Assembly (NCBI GenBank): GCA_027943245.1
Contig: JANDJZ010000196.1
Coordinates: forward strand, 1-64,000
DNA length: 64,000 nucleotides
DNA from: Acanthamoeba sp. SK_2022b
Taxonomy: Eukaryota > Discosea > Longamoebia > Acanthamoebidae
Direction of reading: 5' to 3'
Positions 1 through 10,544 of this stretch are shown here, one piece after another. Made by a program: the position numbers and the translations under genes. Each line of letters opens with the position of its first letter. Positions within the stretch are counted from its first letter, which is position 1. Under the pieces are notes generated by a model. It was not told where the DNA came from and did no database searches. It saw only the letters and a program-made list of their open reading frames with translations.

Positions 1-88
1 CGTTACCCGCTGAGCGCTTTGCCTCTCTCTCTCTCTCTCTCTCTCACGCACACACGCCTCTGCCAACGGGTGGCCCTATCCACAACAG

Positions 89-1831
89 AGAAGACCCGTG
101 TCGCGTTCCAGGGCAAGGGCGAGCGCAACTTCCACATCTTCTACCAACTGATGGCCGGCGCCGATCCCCAATGGAGGTGCCGATGGCCCACGCTGCAGCT
201 GATGCCTCTTCCGTCGACTCACAGCCGCCCACCACTCTCTCTCTCTCTCTCTCTCTCTCCACACGAACAACAGGCAAGAGTTTGGGCTGGGCAACAGCCC
301 GACGGCCTTCTCCTACCTGGCACAGAGCGGATGCACCACGGTCGACGACGTCGACGATGCGGCGTACGCCTCTCCCCCCCTCCCCGCGTTTCGTCGACAA
401 CCGTTGGCTCCCGCGACTCGGCGAGTCGCCGGCTCACGCAAATCGCGCAGTGACTTTGCCGAAGTCAGGAAGTCGATGCGAACCGTCGGCATCTCGGACG
501 CCGAGCAGTACGAGATCTTCAGGGTGCGGCGCTGCGGCCTTCCCTCCCTCCTCCACAAACCACTGGGAGACCACACGCGGGCCTCGCCTCAGATCGTTGA
601 CGCTCGCGTTGGGTTTCTCGTCCATGTGCGCAGATCCTGGCCGGCATCCTGTGGCTGGGCAATGTGACCTTCACTGGCGGAGCGCCGGCCAACATCGTCG
701 ACCAGCAGCCGATGGAGACCGCGGCCTTCCTCCTCCAGCTGCCTCCCGAAATCCTGGGCAACTCACTCACCCACAAGGCGGTACTGCTGCCCCACATCCT
801 CATTTTAGTTTTTTTTTTTAAAAAAAATATTGTTATGATAATCTATCTAATTTTATTTAATTTACTAATAATATACTGGAATTTGTCTGTGACCGACGTA
901 GATCGTTTCGGGCAGCGCGAGGCAGACGCAGTACCAGGTGCCCCAGAACCCGGAGCAGTCCACAGCGATCAGGGACGCCCTTGCCAAGACCCTCTACGCC
1001 AGGTTCGCCCACCGTTCTATCTCCTTTTATTTTTTTTATTTGTTAAAATAATTAATTTCATTGCCGGGTTGGTGGAAATGCGCATGTAGGGTGTTTGATT
1101 GGATTGTGGCCAAGATCAATGCGGCCATGGCCTTTTCGGGCAACTGCAACGTGGTCGGCGTGCTCGACATCTACGGCTTCGAGATCTTCGAGCACAACTC
1201 GTTCGAGCAGTTCTGCATCAACTACGTGAACGAGCGCCTCCAGCAGATCTTCATCGAGCTCACCGTCAGGGGCGAGCAGGAGGAGTACCACGCCGAGGGC
1301 ATGAAGTGGAAGGACATCAAGTTCTTCGACAACAAGATCGTGTGCGAACTCATCGAGGGCTCCAACCCTCCCGGTACGCGCGCCTGCGCTCTGGAGCTTT
1401 CACTGAAACCAGCGGAGTAGCGCTGACCCCCCAAACCCGGCAACTGTGTGCCAGGCCTGTTCCGAGTGCTGGACGACATCTGCCGAACCGTGCACGCCGC
1501 CGATGCCGACACGCTCGACCAGAAGTATGTCGACAAGATCAAGACCATGCAGCACGAGCACCTTGCCGTGTCCCCCGGCACGCAGGAGGTACCCCTCCTG
1601 TCCCCCCTCGTCCCTCGCTCGGAAACGATAAAAGCTCAACTCTCTCCTTGCGGTGTGCGCGACTGCAGTTCACAGTGGAGCACTACGCCGGCAGCGTGAC
1701 GTACGATGCCAAGGGCTTCCCGGCCAAGAACAAGGACACCCTCTTCGTCTCGCTGGTCATGTGCATGCAGGAGTCCGCCTCGAGCTTCGTGCACGGCCTC
1801 TTCCCAGGTCAGTTCCCAGGGTTCTCAATAG

Positions 1832-1892
<61 letters not shown>

Positions 1893-2762
1893 GTGATCAG
1901 TTGTTCTCACACCCCTCGGTCTACAGAGGACGTGTCGGACGACAAGAAGGCCCCGGCCACCGCTGGCACGCAGATTCGCCAATCGGCTTCCTATCTGGTC
2001 CAGCGCCTCTCCGCGTGCACGCCCCACTACATTCGGTGCATCAAGCCCAACGACAAGAAGACGCCCATGGACTTCAACTCCAGGTACCGAGCGATCTCCC
2101 CTCTCCCACATCATGTTTCTTGGCCGCTGTTATTGACGACACGCACACGTGTACAGCCGAGTCGAACATCAGGTCAAGTACCTGGGTCTGCTGGAGAACG
2201 TGAAGGTGAAGCGTTCGGGCTACGCCTACCGTCACTTCAAGGACGTCTTCCTCAAGAGATACGGTATGGCCATCATACTTGTGTGCTTCCATTCTATTTT
2301 ATTTATAGCTGCTTCGCGTATTATTTATTTAATACTTGGTTTTTTCCGTCGACACGCTCGGTCTCACGCGTTACTGGCGGCACCAGGCGTCATCTGCACC
2401 AAGACCGAGACCGATCCCCAGCCGTCGTCCATCGCCGCCTTTGTGGACTGGGTATGGAGATGATCGCGACCCGACCCCTTCACCACAAGCGATGACGCTC
2501 ACCCTCTTATGTGAAATGGAAACGAACAAAACAGCTCAAAGCAAACCACGGTTCGGAGGTGGATGCGGCCGCCGAGTTCGAGGAGGGCAAGACGAAGGTG
2601 TTCGTGAAGAATCCCGAGACCATCTACTTCCTGGAGGAGCTCCTGTACAAGAGGACCGATCCCGAGGGCTACAAGCTCAAGGTGCAGGAGTACAAGCAGA
2701 GGGAGAAGCTCGCCCAGCGACAGGGCAAGAACGGGCTCAAGCCCAAATGCATCCTCCAGTAG
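89..2762 (+). CDS. Tailless class I myosin heavy chain, 3' part (MyoK-like)
   Basis: Actin-based motor; the 5' part of the gene lies left of the window, which opens in an intron with a (CT)n tract. About nine exons can be read. Motor motifs in order are [10 protein letters not shown] near 125, [13 protein letters not shown] (631-675), the relay region [20 protein letters not shown] (1159-1218), [14 protein letters not shown] (1680-1720) and the SH1-helix region around YIRCIKPND (2029-2055). After the converter ([20 protein letters not shown]) only about 35 charged residues remain. No IQ motif, TH1 membrane domain or SH3 domain is visible, and the protein stops at KPKCILQ. CILQ is a good CaaX farnesylation box. 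From memory, Dictyostelium MyoK has the same plan: a motor with almost no tail and a prenylated C-terminus. The class I call is firm; MyoK orthology is an inference, because the MyoK loop-1 insert would lie outside the window. Confidence 0.88.
1833..1890. repeat. (TG)n microsatellite in a myosin intron
   Basis: Uninterrupted TG tract between the exon ending at VHGLFP and the acceptor near 1925. Confidence 0.95.
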
Positions 2763-2930
2763 GTCGGCCATCGCCGCACTGCCGTCGTCACCATCATTCT
2801 TGTATTTTCCCATCACGCGAACCAACAGACAATCGCTTGCGTTTCGTTCACGTGGGGCGCTGGCGAAGAGGAGAGCTTGGCTTTGGAGGTGGTGGTCGTA
2901 GTCTGTTTATTTGATATGGGTGTCTCCTCC

Positions 2931-3811
2931 CTACTGCTTATGCTCTTGGTCGTACCAGGCGATGATGTCGTCGATCACGGCCTGGAGGTCCCCTCTCACC
3001 GTCACGCCGCTGTTTGCTAGCCTCGTCTGGATGATCACGTCTTCCTTGCGCGCGTACTTTTCATGGCAGCCTGCGCCCCGCCCACGTCAGACGGGAGGAG
3101 TTAATTTTTGTGAATATTTAAGAATAATACAGCGTTACTGCTTTCCTATACTATAAGAGAGCGACACGTACCGACGAAGAGCTTGGTGCCGGTCTGGAGC
3201 GCAAGGATGGTCCAAGCGCCTAGCTCGTAGAGGGTGATGGGGCACAAGGTCTCGCAGGGAAACCAAAACATGATTGCCTTGGACCTGCGCAGGTGTTCGT
3301 GCTCCCATCTGGCCCGAGTCAAGAGGTAGAGTGAGCGCGCCAGTCTATCACACTGCGTTGCTCGCCCACTCACGAAGGAGGAAACACGTACGTGATCTGC
3401 TCCAGGGACTGAATGGCGGCGTCCCACACCGCACGTCGCGGGTTGATGAGCACGAGCTCAGGGCATCGCGCGTTGAGCTGCTCCCGGACCACCGCCTGCC
3501 AGTCGGGGCAGCCGGTGATGCCACCGCCTATTTGACATATTTTTCAAATGATCAACATTTTAAGGTAATAATAGATAATAGATTGGTGAGGGAAGGGGCC
3601 ACGCACCGAGGAACATGGAGAAGGAGACTCCCTCTGCCAGCACGTCGGGTGCCTCAATGTAGTTGGTGATGGCCGAAGTCGCCGCAGTGGAAGTATCGTC
3701 GTCGGCGGTCTTAGACTTCTTGGGTGCCTCCTGCCTCTCGTGCTCTTCATGGGCGGCTTTGTCAGTGCCGGTGGCCTCCTCCATTCTGCGTTTCTTATCG
3801 TTGGCTTCCAT
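2931..3811 (-). CDS. Nucleoside 2-deoxyribosyltransferase-like protein
   Basis: Four exons on the minus strand. The chosen ATG at 3811 gives MEANDKKRRMEE; the frame is open further upstream but has no ATG. The first ~60 residues are charged and low-complexity. The exon junction then rebuilds SMFLGGGITGCPDWQ, followed by NPRRAVWD, an ITYVFPPS segment, WEHEHLRRSKAIMFWF and LYELGAW. This order (FLGGGI..DWQ, NPRR, WE..L..a..i.fWf, ELG) is that of the nucleoside 2-deoxyribosyltransferase-like family, which exchanges bases on deoxynucleosides or cleaves related glycosides. The last exon ends IIAWYDQEHKQ. It is convergent with the myosin gene, with 168 bp between their ends. The substrate cannot be told, and the N-terminal extension may be regulatory. 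Confidence 0.75.
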
Positions 3812-4114
3812 TGTGGCTTTTGCTGCCTTGTCGGTCTGCAACGGTCTTGACGCACAACATTTTTAAGGTAAAACCCTGAGGGTTTGTTTTTGAGGTATGC
3901 CAATTATGCTGGTTGGTCTCGATTGAGCGTTTCGTGTTGGCTTCTATCCCACTTGCAATATCAAGAGCTTAAATGTGAGCAATTATCAGTGGAATGTTAA
4001 CTTCTCCAAATCTACCTTTAGCTGCAACACTGGGCACAGCTGTGTGGCACCTTCCTTCAACAACCCAATGATCATGGGACTATGGTGAAAACTTGCAGTA
4101 TAGGCCTAAAGATA

Positions 4115-4188
4115 TGCCCAGTTCACTGCCAACAGCTTGCCTTTCTTCCATCTGTAAGACTGAAAAGCTGTTGGCAGTGAACTGGGCA
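4115..4188. repeat. Perfect 24-bp inverted repeat with 26-bp spacer
   Basis: TGCCCAGTTCACTGCCAACA at 4115 continues to 4138, and its exact reverse complement occupies 4165-4188. It lies in the intergenic stretch between the deoxyribosyltransferase-like gene and MOG1 (3812-4546). No other gene is seen in that stretch. The arms could form a cruciform or RNA hairpin, or be a short MITE-like remnant; no target duplication is evident. Confidence 0.9.
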
Positions 4189-4546
4189 CATTAAAGGTGT
4201 AGCTTGCTAAATCAAAAAGACAATTAAGAAAGTAATTTACAAAGTCGAAAGGCCCACAATATTGGACATTTATTTCTCTTTGATGACTACAAGCAGTAGC
4301 ATGTGCATGATCTTGATTTCTTCCTTCATCCAGGACATCCAATGATCTTTGTGCCGTGACCTAGCAACCAACGTTGGCTGGTGGTGTCCGCAAAATCTCT
4401 GCTGGCTTCGCGAAGATTCGATTGATGTCTTCCTGAAGATTCGAGAGGATCTGCACCGATGCCCAACTACTTAAGCCAGATTTTGTACTCCTTGTCTATA
4501 GCCTGAAGCAACGAACGCTGCCGCCGATCTCGCACATACACTCAAC

Positions 4547-5321
4547 ATGCAAGTCGAACCGCAAAAAGAACCCTTCACCAAGCGGGGGCTGTACGGCGGA
4601 GCGATGGAAGTGGTTCTGCCCAACCGATTCATGGACATCAGGTACCACTAATTCTTCTTACTTTGTCACTGCTGTGTGTATTAGCACCGGCGCACTCACT
4701 GACTCCGTTTGCAGCACCGTGCGGGAGGTGCCGGATCACCAAGAGGTGTTTGCTGACGTGAAGACCGACCAAAGCGTGATCGTGGAGCTGGTACACATGG
4801 CCGGCGTGGCCGACGATGAGGCTGCGACCTACCACTTCCGAGAGCTTGCGTCGGACAACGAAGCGCTCAGCGAAACCAACGTCGTCAACGTGGAGCGAGT
4901 AGGACAGGACAACCTGCCCAACTTCCCAGCTGGGACTGTGTGCCAAGTCGTTCAAGGCCAGCAGCGCGTTGCCAAGTTCAACGAACGCACCAACGCCAAG
5001 AACCTCGTCAACATCAACCTTGCAGTCATTCGCCTTCCTCACAAGCAGGTATTGGGCGCTCTCACGTGAAAGTTTGGCAGTTCGTTTCTACAATAGGTGA
5101 TGAACTTACACTCCAACTACGACTTGTGATGCAATCAGACGGACATTCTCATCACGCTGAACGATCCCGTGTTCATCGCCCCTGGGAGCAGCAGCAACCA
5201 GACCCCTGTCATGGCACCGGACAACCTCAACTCAAGCGCGGCCGTCTTCCAGGCCATCCTGCGCACGATCAAGGTCAACGACTACTCCCTCTTCGACGGC
5301 CAGGACGACCACGACCAATAA
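4547..5321 (+). CDS. MOG1: Ran guanine-nucleotide release factor (MOG1/RANGRF)
   Basis: Three exons (4547-4641, 4715-5048, 5139-5321) with GT-AG introns add up to 612 nt, giving a 203-residue protein, the usual MOG1 size. The family signature is clear: LYGGAMEVVLPNRFMDIS at the N-terminus, then VREVPDHQEVF, the SVIVEL.H strand, a long HFRELASDN region and ITLNDPVFI near the end. MOG1 binds the nuclear GTPase Ran, releases its nucleotide and supports nuclear transport. The start ATG is the first in frame after a stop-containing leader. The gene after it on the same strand begins only 73 bp downstream. Confidence 0.93.
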
Positions 5322-5336
5322 AAGCCAAAAAGAGAG

Positions 5337-5342
5337 AATAAA
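5337..5342 (+). terminator. Candidate poly(A) signal of MOG1
   Basis: AATAAA 16 bp after the MOG1 stop, inside the 73-bp gap before the next gene. It is a motif match only. Confidence 0.4.
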
Positions 5343-5394
5343 CTAAATAATAACTGTTAATTTTTTATGTGAAAAGGCCTTATCTTTGTTGAAG

Positions 5395-7170
5395 ATGGAA
5401 GGCCTGGAGGCAGCTGCTCAAGAGCCAAGGGTGAGGGTGGTGACCTACAACGTCCACTCATTCAGCGATGCTGAATTCAGGCATTCATTTCCTCGCCTGG
5501 TGCAGCAGATGCGCAGCCTGCAGCCGGACATCTTGGGCCTCAACGAGGCGCTTCATCCGCACTACCCCCGCGAGGGCGAGATACCTGGCTCGGAGCACTT
5601 TCTCAGCACAGAAGACACGTCTGACGAAGTCGCAAGAGAGTTCCTCAAGTTCATGAAGAGCCAACAGAGCAATGGCGGGCTTGGTCCTCTCCCGCAGGCC
5701 AACGATGAAGAACTGCCTGTGAAGGTGCAGTTATTTCTATTTCTGATAGTATTGAATTAGTTTTATTTTTTTTAATTAGCATTTCATAAAACACTAAAAT
5801 TTATGTGGCAGAGAGAGACCTATCTGTCCCTGCTGGCCAAGGCACTCGGCTTGCCCTTCTGGACCCACGCTCCAGCCGGTACGCATCGATGCTCAATGCT
5901 GCACACGTGGGTGCACCGCTCCTCGTGCAGCTGATCGCATCATGGGCGTGCCACCATTCTCGCGCACAAGGATGTGGGCTCTGCAATGTGTTGTTCTCGC
6001 GGTGGCCCTTTGAGAAGGTCCAGTCGATTCCCCTCCCCGAAGGCACCTACAAGGGAGTGTGGCACGAGCTTCGGTCGCTCATCGTCGCCACGATCAACCT
6101 CCCGGTATGCGCCTCCTACGCGTCACCAATCACCGCGTGCCCTTGACCGCCCGATCGATCGTCGTTGTGCAGCCCAGCAGGGCGGGAGAGGAGGGGACAC
6201 AGTTTGACGTGTTGGTCACCCATTTGGAGCACAGGAACGAGAAGGTGCGTCTGCTGCAGTTGCGCGAGTGTCTCTCCCACGTCTCTCCATCAAGGTAGGT
6301 TTGTGTCTGTTCTTAGAATGAGTAGAATGTTGTCCCAGTAAAAAAATTCCTATCCTTTATTTATATCTTGGATGTATTAGATAGGCACTGGAGATGGCCA
6401 AACAGCTGAATTCTTGCATAACAATTCGCTACCACAGACCACATCTGTTGATGGGTGATCTCAACGCTTTCGCGAAGGACGACTACGCTTATCGCCACTG
6501 GCTGGTACAACTTGACCTTTACTTTTCGTTGTGTGCCTGCGGGTGTTGTGGTCGTCTACTTACGCCTTCTTGTTGTGCGCGATACCTTCATCACCACCAT
6601 TCAGATGATCACTGCTTATTTTGCGAACCGGTACTGGGTGATGCCCAAGGAGAAGGTCATCCCCCACCTGTTGCGATCGGGCTACATAGATTGCTGGCAG
6701 GAGGTCCGCCGACTCCGACAAGCACAGCAGCCGCCGTCGAGCCCCGACTGTGCGCTCTCCAGTGACCGACCACCGCAAACCGCACCAACACCAACGGACC
6801 CCGCAGCACAGTCGACAACAACAACAGTAACAGCGCAGGCCACGACGGGCCGTGATGAGGCGGACAAGGCCGTCTTCCTGGAGCCAGTACCAGCGCCCTT
6901 ATTACCTGTGAGCTTGTGACCCTGGAGCAGTTCGACTCACATGCGCGGGTTGCGAATGAGCAGGTGAAAGGCAGGACGTCGCTGTTGACGGAGGACGAGC
7001 GGCGCATGTGCACGGTGTGGACCCGCAACCCGCTGATGCGCATAGACTACGTGTTTTGTTCGCGCGCCTTTGCCAGCCGCTTCTCGCTGCTCGACTGCCG
7101 CGCGGTGCACGAGTGCGATGCATCAGACCACTTCCCCGTGTTGCTCGACTTTGGTGTCAAGCCATCATAA
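5395..7170 (+). CDS. Endonuclease/exonuclease/phosphatase (EEP) family protein
   Basis: Multi-exon gene with the full order of EEP catalytic motifs: TYNVHSF (Asn) near the start, DILGLNEAL (Glu), NVLFSRWPFEK, a VLVTHLEHRNEKVRLLQL exon (6172-6295), LLMGDLNAF (Asp/Asn pair, 6437-6463), MRIDYVFCS and a terminal SDHFPVLLDFG (Asp-His). These residues bind the divalent metal and cleave phosphodiester or phosphomonoester bonds. The family covers DNases, deadenylases and sphingomyelinases, and the substrate is not evident. No signal peptide or membrane segment is seen. A Thr/Pro/Gln-rich linker of about 60 residues (6720-6910) lies between the DLNAF part and the last exon. Introns near 5725-5811 and 6297-6430 are AT-rich. 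The stop precedes the LINE insertion by about 130 bp. Confidence 0.85.
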
Positions 7171-7298
7171 CCGTGGCAGCCAACCAGGTCCGCCAGCCGC
7201 TGAAACAACAGCGCCTCGTTGGTGGTGCAATCGAATTTCAGGCTGAATTTCTTTTAGCATTTCTGTCCTATTTTCTGTTTCCGTAGGAAGGGGAAGCC
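7171..7298 (+). promoter_or_regulatory. Probable original cereblon promoter/5' leader
   Basis: 128 bp between the EEP stop and the left target-site duplication. Before the LINE insertion this was the whole gap upstream of the cereblon ATG, so it should hold the leader and core promoter. It contains a pyrimidine-rich stretch ending in TTCCGTAG, which could be a 5'UTR intron acceptor. The assignment rests on position, not on a promoter motif. Confidence 0.45.
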
Positions 7299-7314
7299 AG
7301 CCACACAAAGATGG
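7299..7314 (+). repeat. LINE target-site duplication, left copy
   Basis: AGCCACACAAAGATGG, identical to 18553-18568. It contains the cereblon start codon (ATG at 7311). Confidence 0.92.
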
Positions 7315-7333
7315 GGGAGCAACTGGAGCGAGG

Positions 7334-8119
7334 ATGCAGGAGAACACGATCAACAACATCAGTAAGGGTACCCCCCCGGACCACTACAATAAAAAGGCTA
7401 CGAGCAGCCATCAAACGCTCGCCGAAGTCCCCATACTTCTTGAGGCCATGCACGCGCATCTTACAAATCCCCGAAGACATAGCTCCCTCCCGGCTACGAA
7501 CAGCCGAAAACCGTTCGCCCAAGGCACCAGCCCTACGCCTTGTAATGCAGATCTTTCAAACTCCACAGTAAATACAACGATAATCACCCCTCCTACAAAT
7601 TCCACCCATCCAAATGAAAACCCACGAAAAAGAAATCAACCAACACGGCGTACAAACCACCGGAACCAACGGCAGCCCCCAACGTTGGACCACCAAGTCC
7701 CCGACTCCACACGATGCGACTCAACCCAAGGCATTCTCAATGAAAAAAAAGGAATAAATACATCACCCGCTAAAAAATGCCACAACAAAAGGCCACACCC
7801 CAACTTCAGGAAAACGGACGCAGTAAGCACCAACCACCACCATACAGCCTTCAGAACACACGCTGCCATGACACAAGACCCATCCAGAGCACAGGCCATG
7901 GTCGCAACAATACTGCAGCCACTACACCCGCCCAACCAATCGTGCGCGCCTGCTCCATCTCCCCCACTGGAGCACAGAACAAGCAAACCCAAACACTACG
8001 TGACTGTAAGAAACACCACAGGATACGTCCCAATAAAGCCAAAAGTCCCACTTTCACTATACGACACACCCCAATTAGGGCACCCCCCCCAAACCCACAA
8101 CAACAAATGGAAACCCTGA
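7334..8119 (+). CDS. LINE leader ORF, Asn/Pro/Thr-rich
   Basis: 261-codon open frame starting at the first ATG inside the element. It overlaps the next frame for about 340 bp. Composition is basic and rich in Asn, Pro, Thr and His, with no recognised domain. It may be the true ORF1 start joined to the following frame by frameshifting or by a mutation in this copy, or it may be chance openness of stop-poor AC-rich DNA. Confidence 0.4.
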   Translation: MQENTINNISKGTPPDHYNKKATSSHQTLAEVPILLEAMHAHLTNPRRHSSLPATNSRKPFAQGTSPTPCNADLSNSTVNTTIITPPTNSTHPNENPRKRNQPTRRTNHRNQRQPPTLDHQVPDSTRCDSTQGILNEKKGINTSPAKKCHNKRPHPNFRKTDAVSTNHHHTAFRTHAAMTQDPSRAQAMVATILQPLHPPNQSCAPAPSPPLEHRTSKPKHYVTVRNTTGYVPIKPKVPLSLYDTPQLGHPPQTHNNKWKP

Positions 8120-10524
8120 AAAAACAGAGCCAGCCGGACCTCAAGACCTGGCCAATGGGAATAACCATGGCCGGTAAGCTAACAACCAGCCAATACCAAT
8201 GCAAGATAATCCCAGGAGACACAATCTCCCAAGCCAGCAAGGTCTGGAAAAAACCGTGCCACTCTGGTGTAGTTGCCATTGGCCCAAAGGATGGACCAAT
8301 AGCACAAAAGAGAGCAAGTACTTATACCGGACCAACATACCTCACCAAACCTGCACCCAACCCAGGACCTGCTCACCAACACCACATGGACGCCCCCAAC
8401 ACCAAGCGCAAACAAGCCAGCTCCACTGAGCAGCCCAACCGCCGGATCGTCAGTGACGATGAGGACACCGACCAGTTGGAAGAGCTTGACAGCGACTCTG
8501 ACTGTGAGGAGGGAGACCGCCGCAACAGCCTCACCAAGAGAGACACCATCCTCATCGAAGACCTCCAGCCAGCCGACTACGCCGATGCAGTGGCCAAAAT
8601 ACAGGCCATCGGGATAGAAGTCACACAAGACGACCTCCCATACAACACGGCCACAGCGACTATGGCCCTCAACATCCCAGCCAGCGAAGTCAAGAAGGGA
8701 GAAATCACAATGGTCACAGCAGAGGCCCTAGCTGACTTTGCCAACCGACGTGGCATCAACCTCGATGGTAACTCAGTGACCATAACCATGGCCGTACCAG
8801 GTGTATGGACAGTCACCCTGGAAGACGCCGAGCTGGCTGGGAAACTGTGTGCGCTCTACAAGCTAGTCCTCTTTGGAAAGGAACTCAGTATTGGACCCTG
8901 GAAGGATAACTTCAAGCAGGGAGAACATCGAGTATACGTGACAGGCATAGCAGAAACTACCTCCAGACATGGGGTACTCGAATACTTTCGTAAGAAGTGT
9001 GGTGAAATCACCGATCACCACTATGGCAAGCTCCTGGACGGCAGAATGGCTCCCTGGGCGACCATACAGTTCAAGACTGCAAGCAGCCTTGCCAAAGCCC
9101 TTGAAATGAACAGTACGGACCACCACTACCTGTACAATAAACCACAACATCACAGTCTAACACACTACAATACCCAGACCGCAAACGCTTTAACGGGAGC
9201 TACCTTCTGGTTAGTAAGGCAAGAACAGAAGAAGAGAGAGAAGCAGACCTCAAGCGCCAGAATGGAGCAGCAGCCAGACAATCAGCAAGGATCGCAGCCC
9301 AGCAGGCTAGAGTCCAGCGTCAAGCCAACAAGAGGGCCAGCAACGCTGCAGCCATGGCCAAGTACATGCAAAACGCACATCTACTGTCGCAGAACTTCCC
9401 AAGACAGAACTAGCAAGCCACCACAAGCGGGACACCCCCTGAACCAGACTACCACCAAGGCTATACCCCACCCCACGCACTTGAACAGGTGGCATAACGG
9501 CTGGCTGCTCCCCATAATAATGTTAATCCTTGGGCTACCGATGATCACAGCAGACCTCAACTGTGTAACACCAAATAAAGCCCAACTTAACAAGACACAG
9601 CATCTTAACATTCTATACCAGTGGAAGGAAATACAAGGGTACGTAAGTAGGGTCCCCGTTGTTATCTGGACACGCCCAAAGAAAAGAACAGCAAGAAAAC
9701 AGCCCCATGCACTCACACATGGCCGCCGTAACCCAACGAAACTCAAACAACTCCTGGCTCTGCTGCTACCATACCCGCTCCACCATACCCTACCCACAAC
9801 AAACCACCAGACCAACACAAGCTACACAACACGCACAGATATCAGATGGTGGCTGGCCGCTGCAACCCTAAGCCTACTCCTCCTGCATATCCCGGTGGCA
9901 GAGGCAACTAGTACAAGCGGCACAGCAGCCAGTACATACAACACAGCAGCTGCCACCATCACACTAATATCAATAAACATCAGAAAAAACTGGCGTGAAC
10001 TCCCCTACCTGTGCACTATTATGAAAATGCAAAACTGGGACATCGCTGCAATCCAAGAAGTTGGAAAATGGAACGAGGAATATATGGGAGACTTGGAAAA
10101 GGCAGCCACGGAGCATGGCTACTCCATATACTGGAACCTTAAATCCAAAACAGCAACCCTAAACAAGAGAAACAAACAGCCAAAGACAGGACCAACATGG
10201 GCCAAAGCCAGCGGAGGCACGGCATACATCGTACGAGAAGAACTGGTCTGCAAAACCACAATAATTAACGCAACCAAACCAAACGGTAAAAACCTAGCCA
10301 GAATCCACCAATTGGTCATCAACAACACAGGGCGAGACATCAACATATACAACATATACGCCCCCTCTGGGAGTGAAGCCAAAAACAACCGATTTATATG
10401 CGAGCACATTAAAGACATAGTAGACAACACCAGCAACAAGACCCCATTAGCCCTGATAGGAGATTGGAACGCAACATTAGCGCCAGGCGATAAAGCAATA
10501 CAAAGCAATTCGAAACCTTGTTGA
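7777..10524 (+). CDS. LINE ORF1/endonuclease region (RRM-like + AP endonuclease, truncated)
   Basis: 915-codon open frame. Basic Gln/Pro-rich residues come first, then an acidic patch (DDEDTDQLEELDSDSDCEE). About residues 385-450 carry an RRM-like fold signature (HRVYVTGIAE.., a CGEI turn, WATIQFKTASSLAKAL), probably RNA-binding as in other LINE ORF1 proteins. Two hydrophobic stretches follow near residues 575-595 and 690-710. The last 190 residues start an APE-type endonuclease: ITLISINIRKN, WDIAAIQEVGKW (catalytic Glu), INIYNIYAPSG and LALIGDWNATLAPGD (Asp/Asn). The frame stops before the SDH motif, so the endonuclease is incomplete. ORF1 and pol activities in one frame is unusual and may reflect a lost stop. 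Confidence 0.75.
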   Translation: MPQQKATPQLQENGRSKHQPPPYSLQNTRCHDTRPIQSTGHGRNNTAATTPAQPIVRACSISPTGAQNKQTQTLRDCKKHHRIRPNKAKSPTFTIRHTPIRAPPPNPQQQMETLKKQSQPDLKTWPMGITMAGKLTTSQYQCKIIPGDTISQASKVWKKPCHSGVVAIGPKDGPIAQKRASTYTGPTYLTKPAPNPGPAHQHHMDAPNTKRKQASSTEQPNRRIVSDDEDTDQLEELDSDSDCEEGDRRNSLTKRDTILIEDLQPADYADAVAKIQAIGIEVTQDDLPYNTATATMALNIPASEVKKGEITMVTAEALADFANRRGINLDGNSVTITMAVPGVWTVTLEDAELAGKLCALYKLVLFGKELSIGPWKDNFKQGEHRVYVTGIAETTSRHGVLEYFRKKCGEITDHHYGKLLDGRMAPWATIQFKTASSLAKALEMNSTDHHYLYNKPQHHSLTHYNTQTANALTGATFWLVRQEQKKREKQTSSARMEQQPDNQQGSQPSRLESSVKPTRGPATLQPWPSTCKTHIYCRRTSQDRTSKPPQAGHPLNQTTTKAIPHPTHLNRWHNGWLLPIIMLILGLPMITADLNCVTPNKAQLNKTQHLNILYQWKEIQGYVSRVPVVIWTRPKKRTARKQPHALTHGRRNPTKLKQLLALLLPYPLHHTLPTTNHQTNTSYTTRTDIRWWLAAATLSLLLLHIPVAEATSTSGTAASTYNTAAATITLISINIRKNWRELPYLCTIMKMQNWDIAAIQEVGKWNEEYMGDLEKAATEHGYSIYWNLKSKTATLNKRNKQPKTGPTWAKASGGTAYIVREELVCKTTIINATKPNGKNLARIHQLVINNTGRDINIYNIYAPSGSEAKNNRFICEHIKDIVDNTSNKTPLALIGDWNATLAPGDKAIQSNSKPC

Positions 10525-10544
10525 TACCAATAGGGTGAAGGAAT

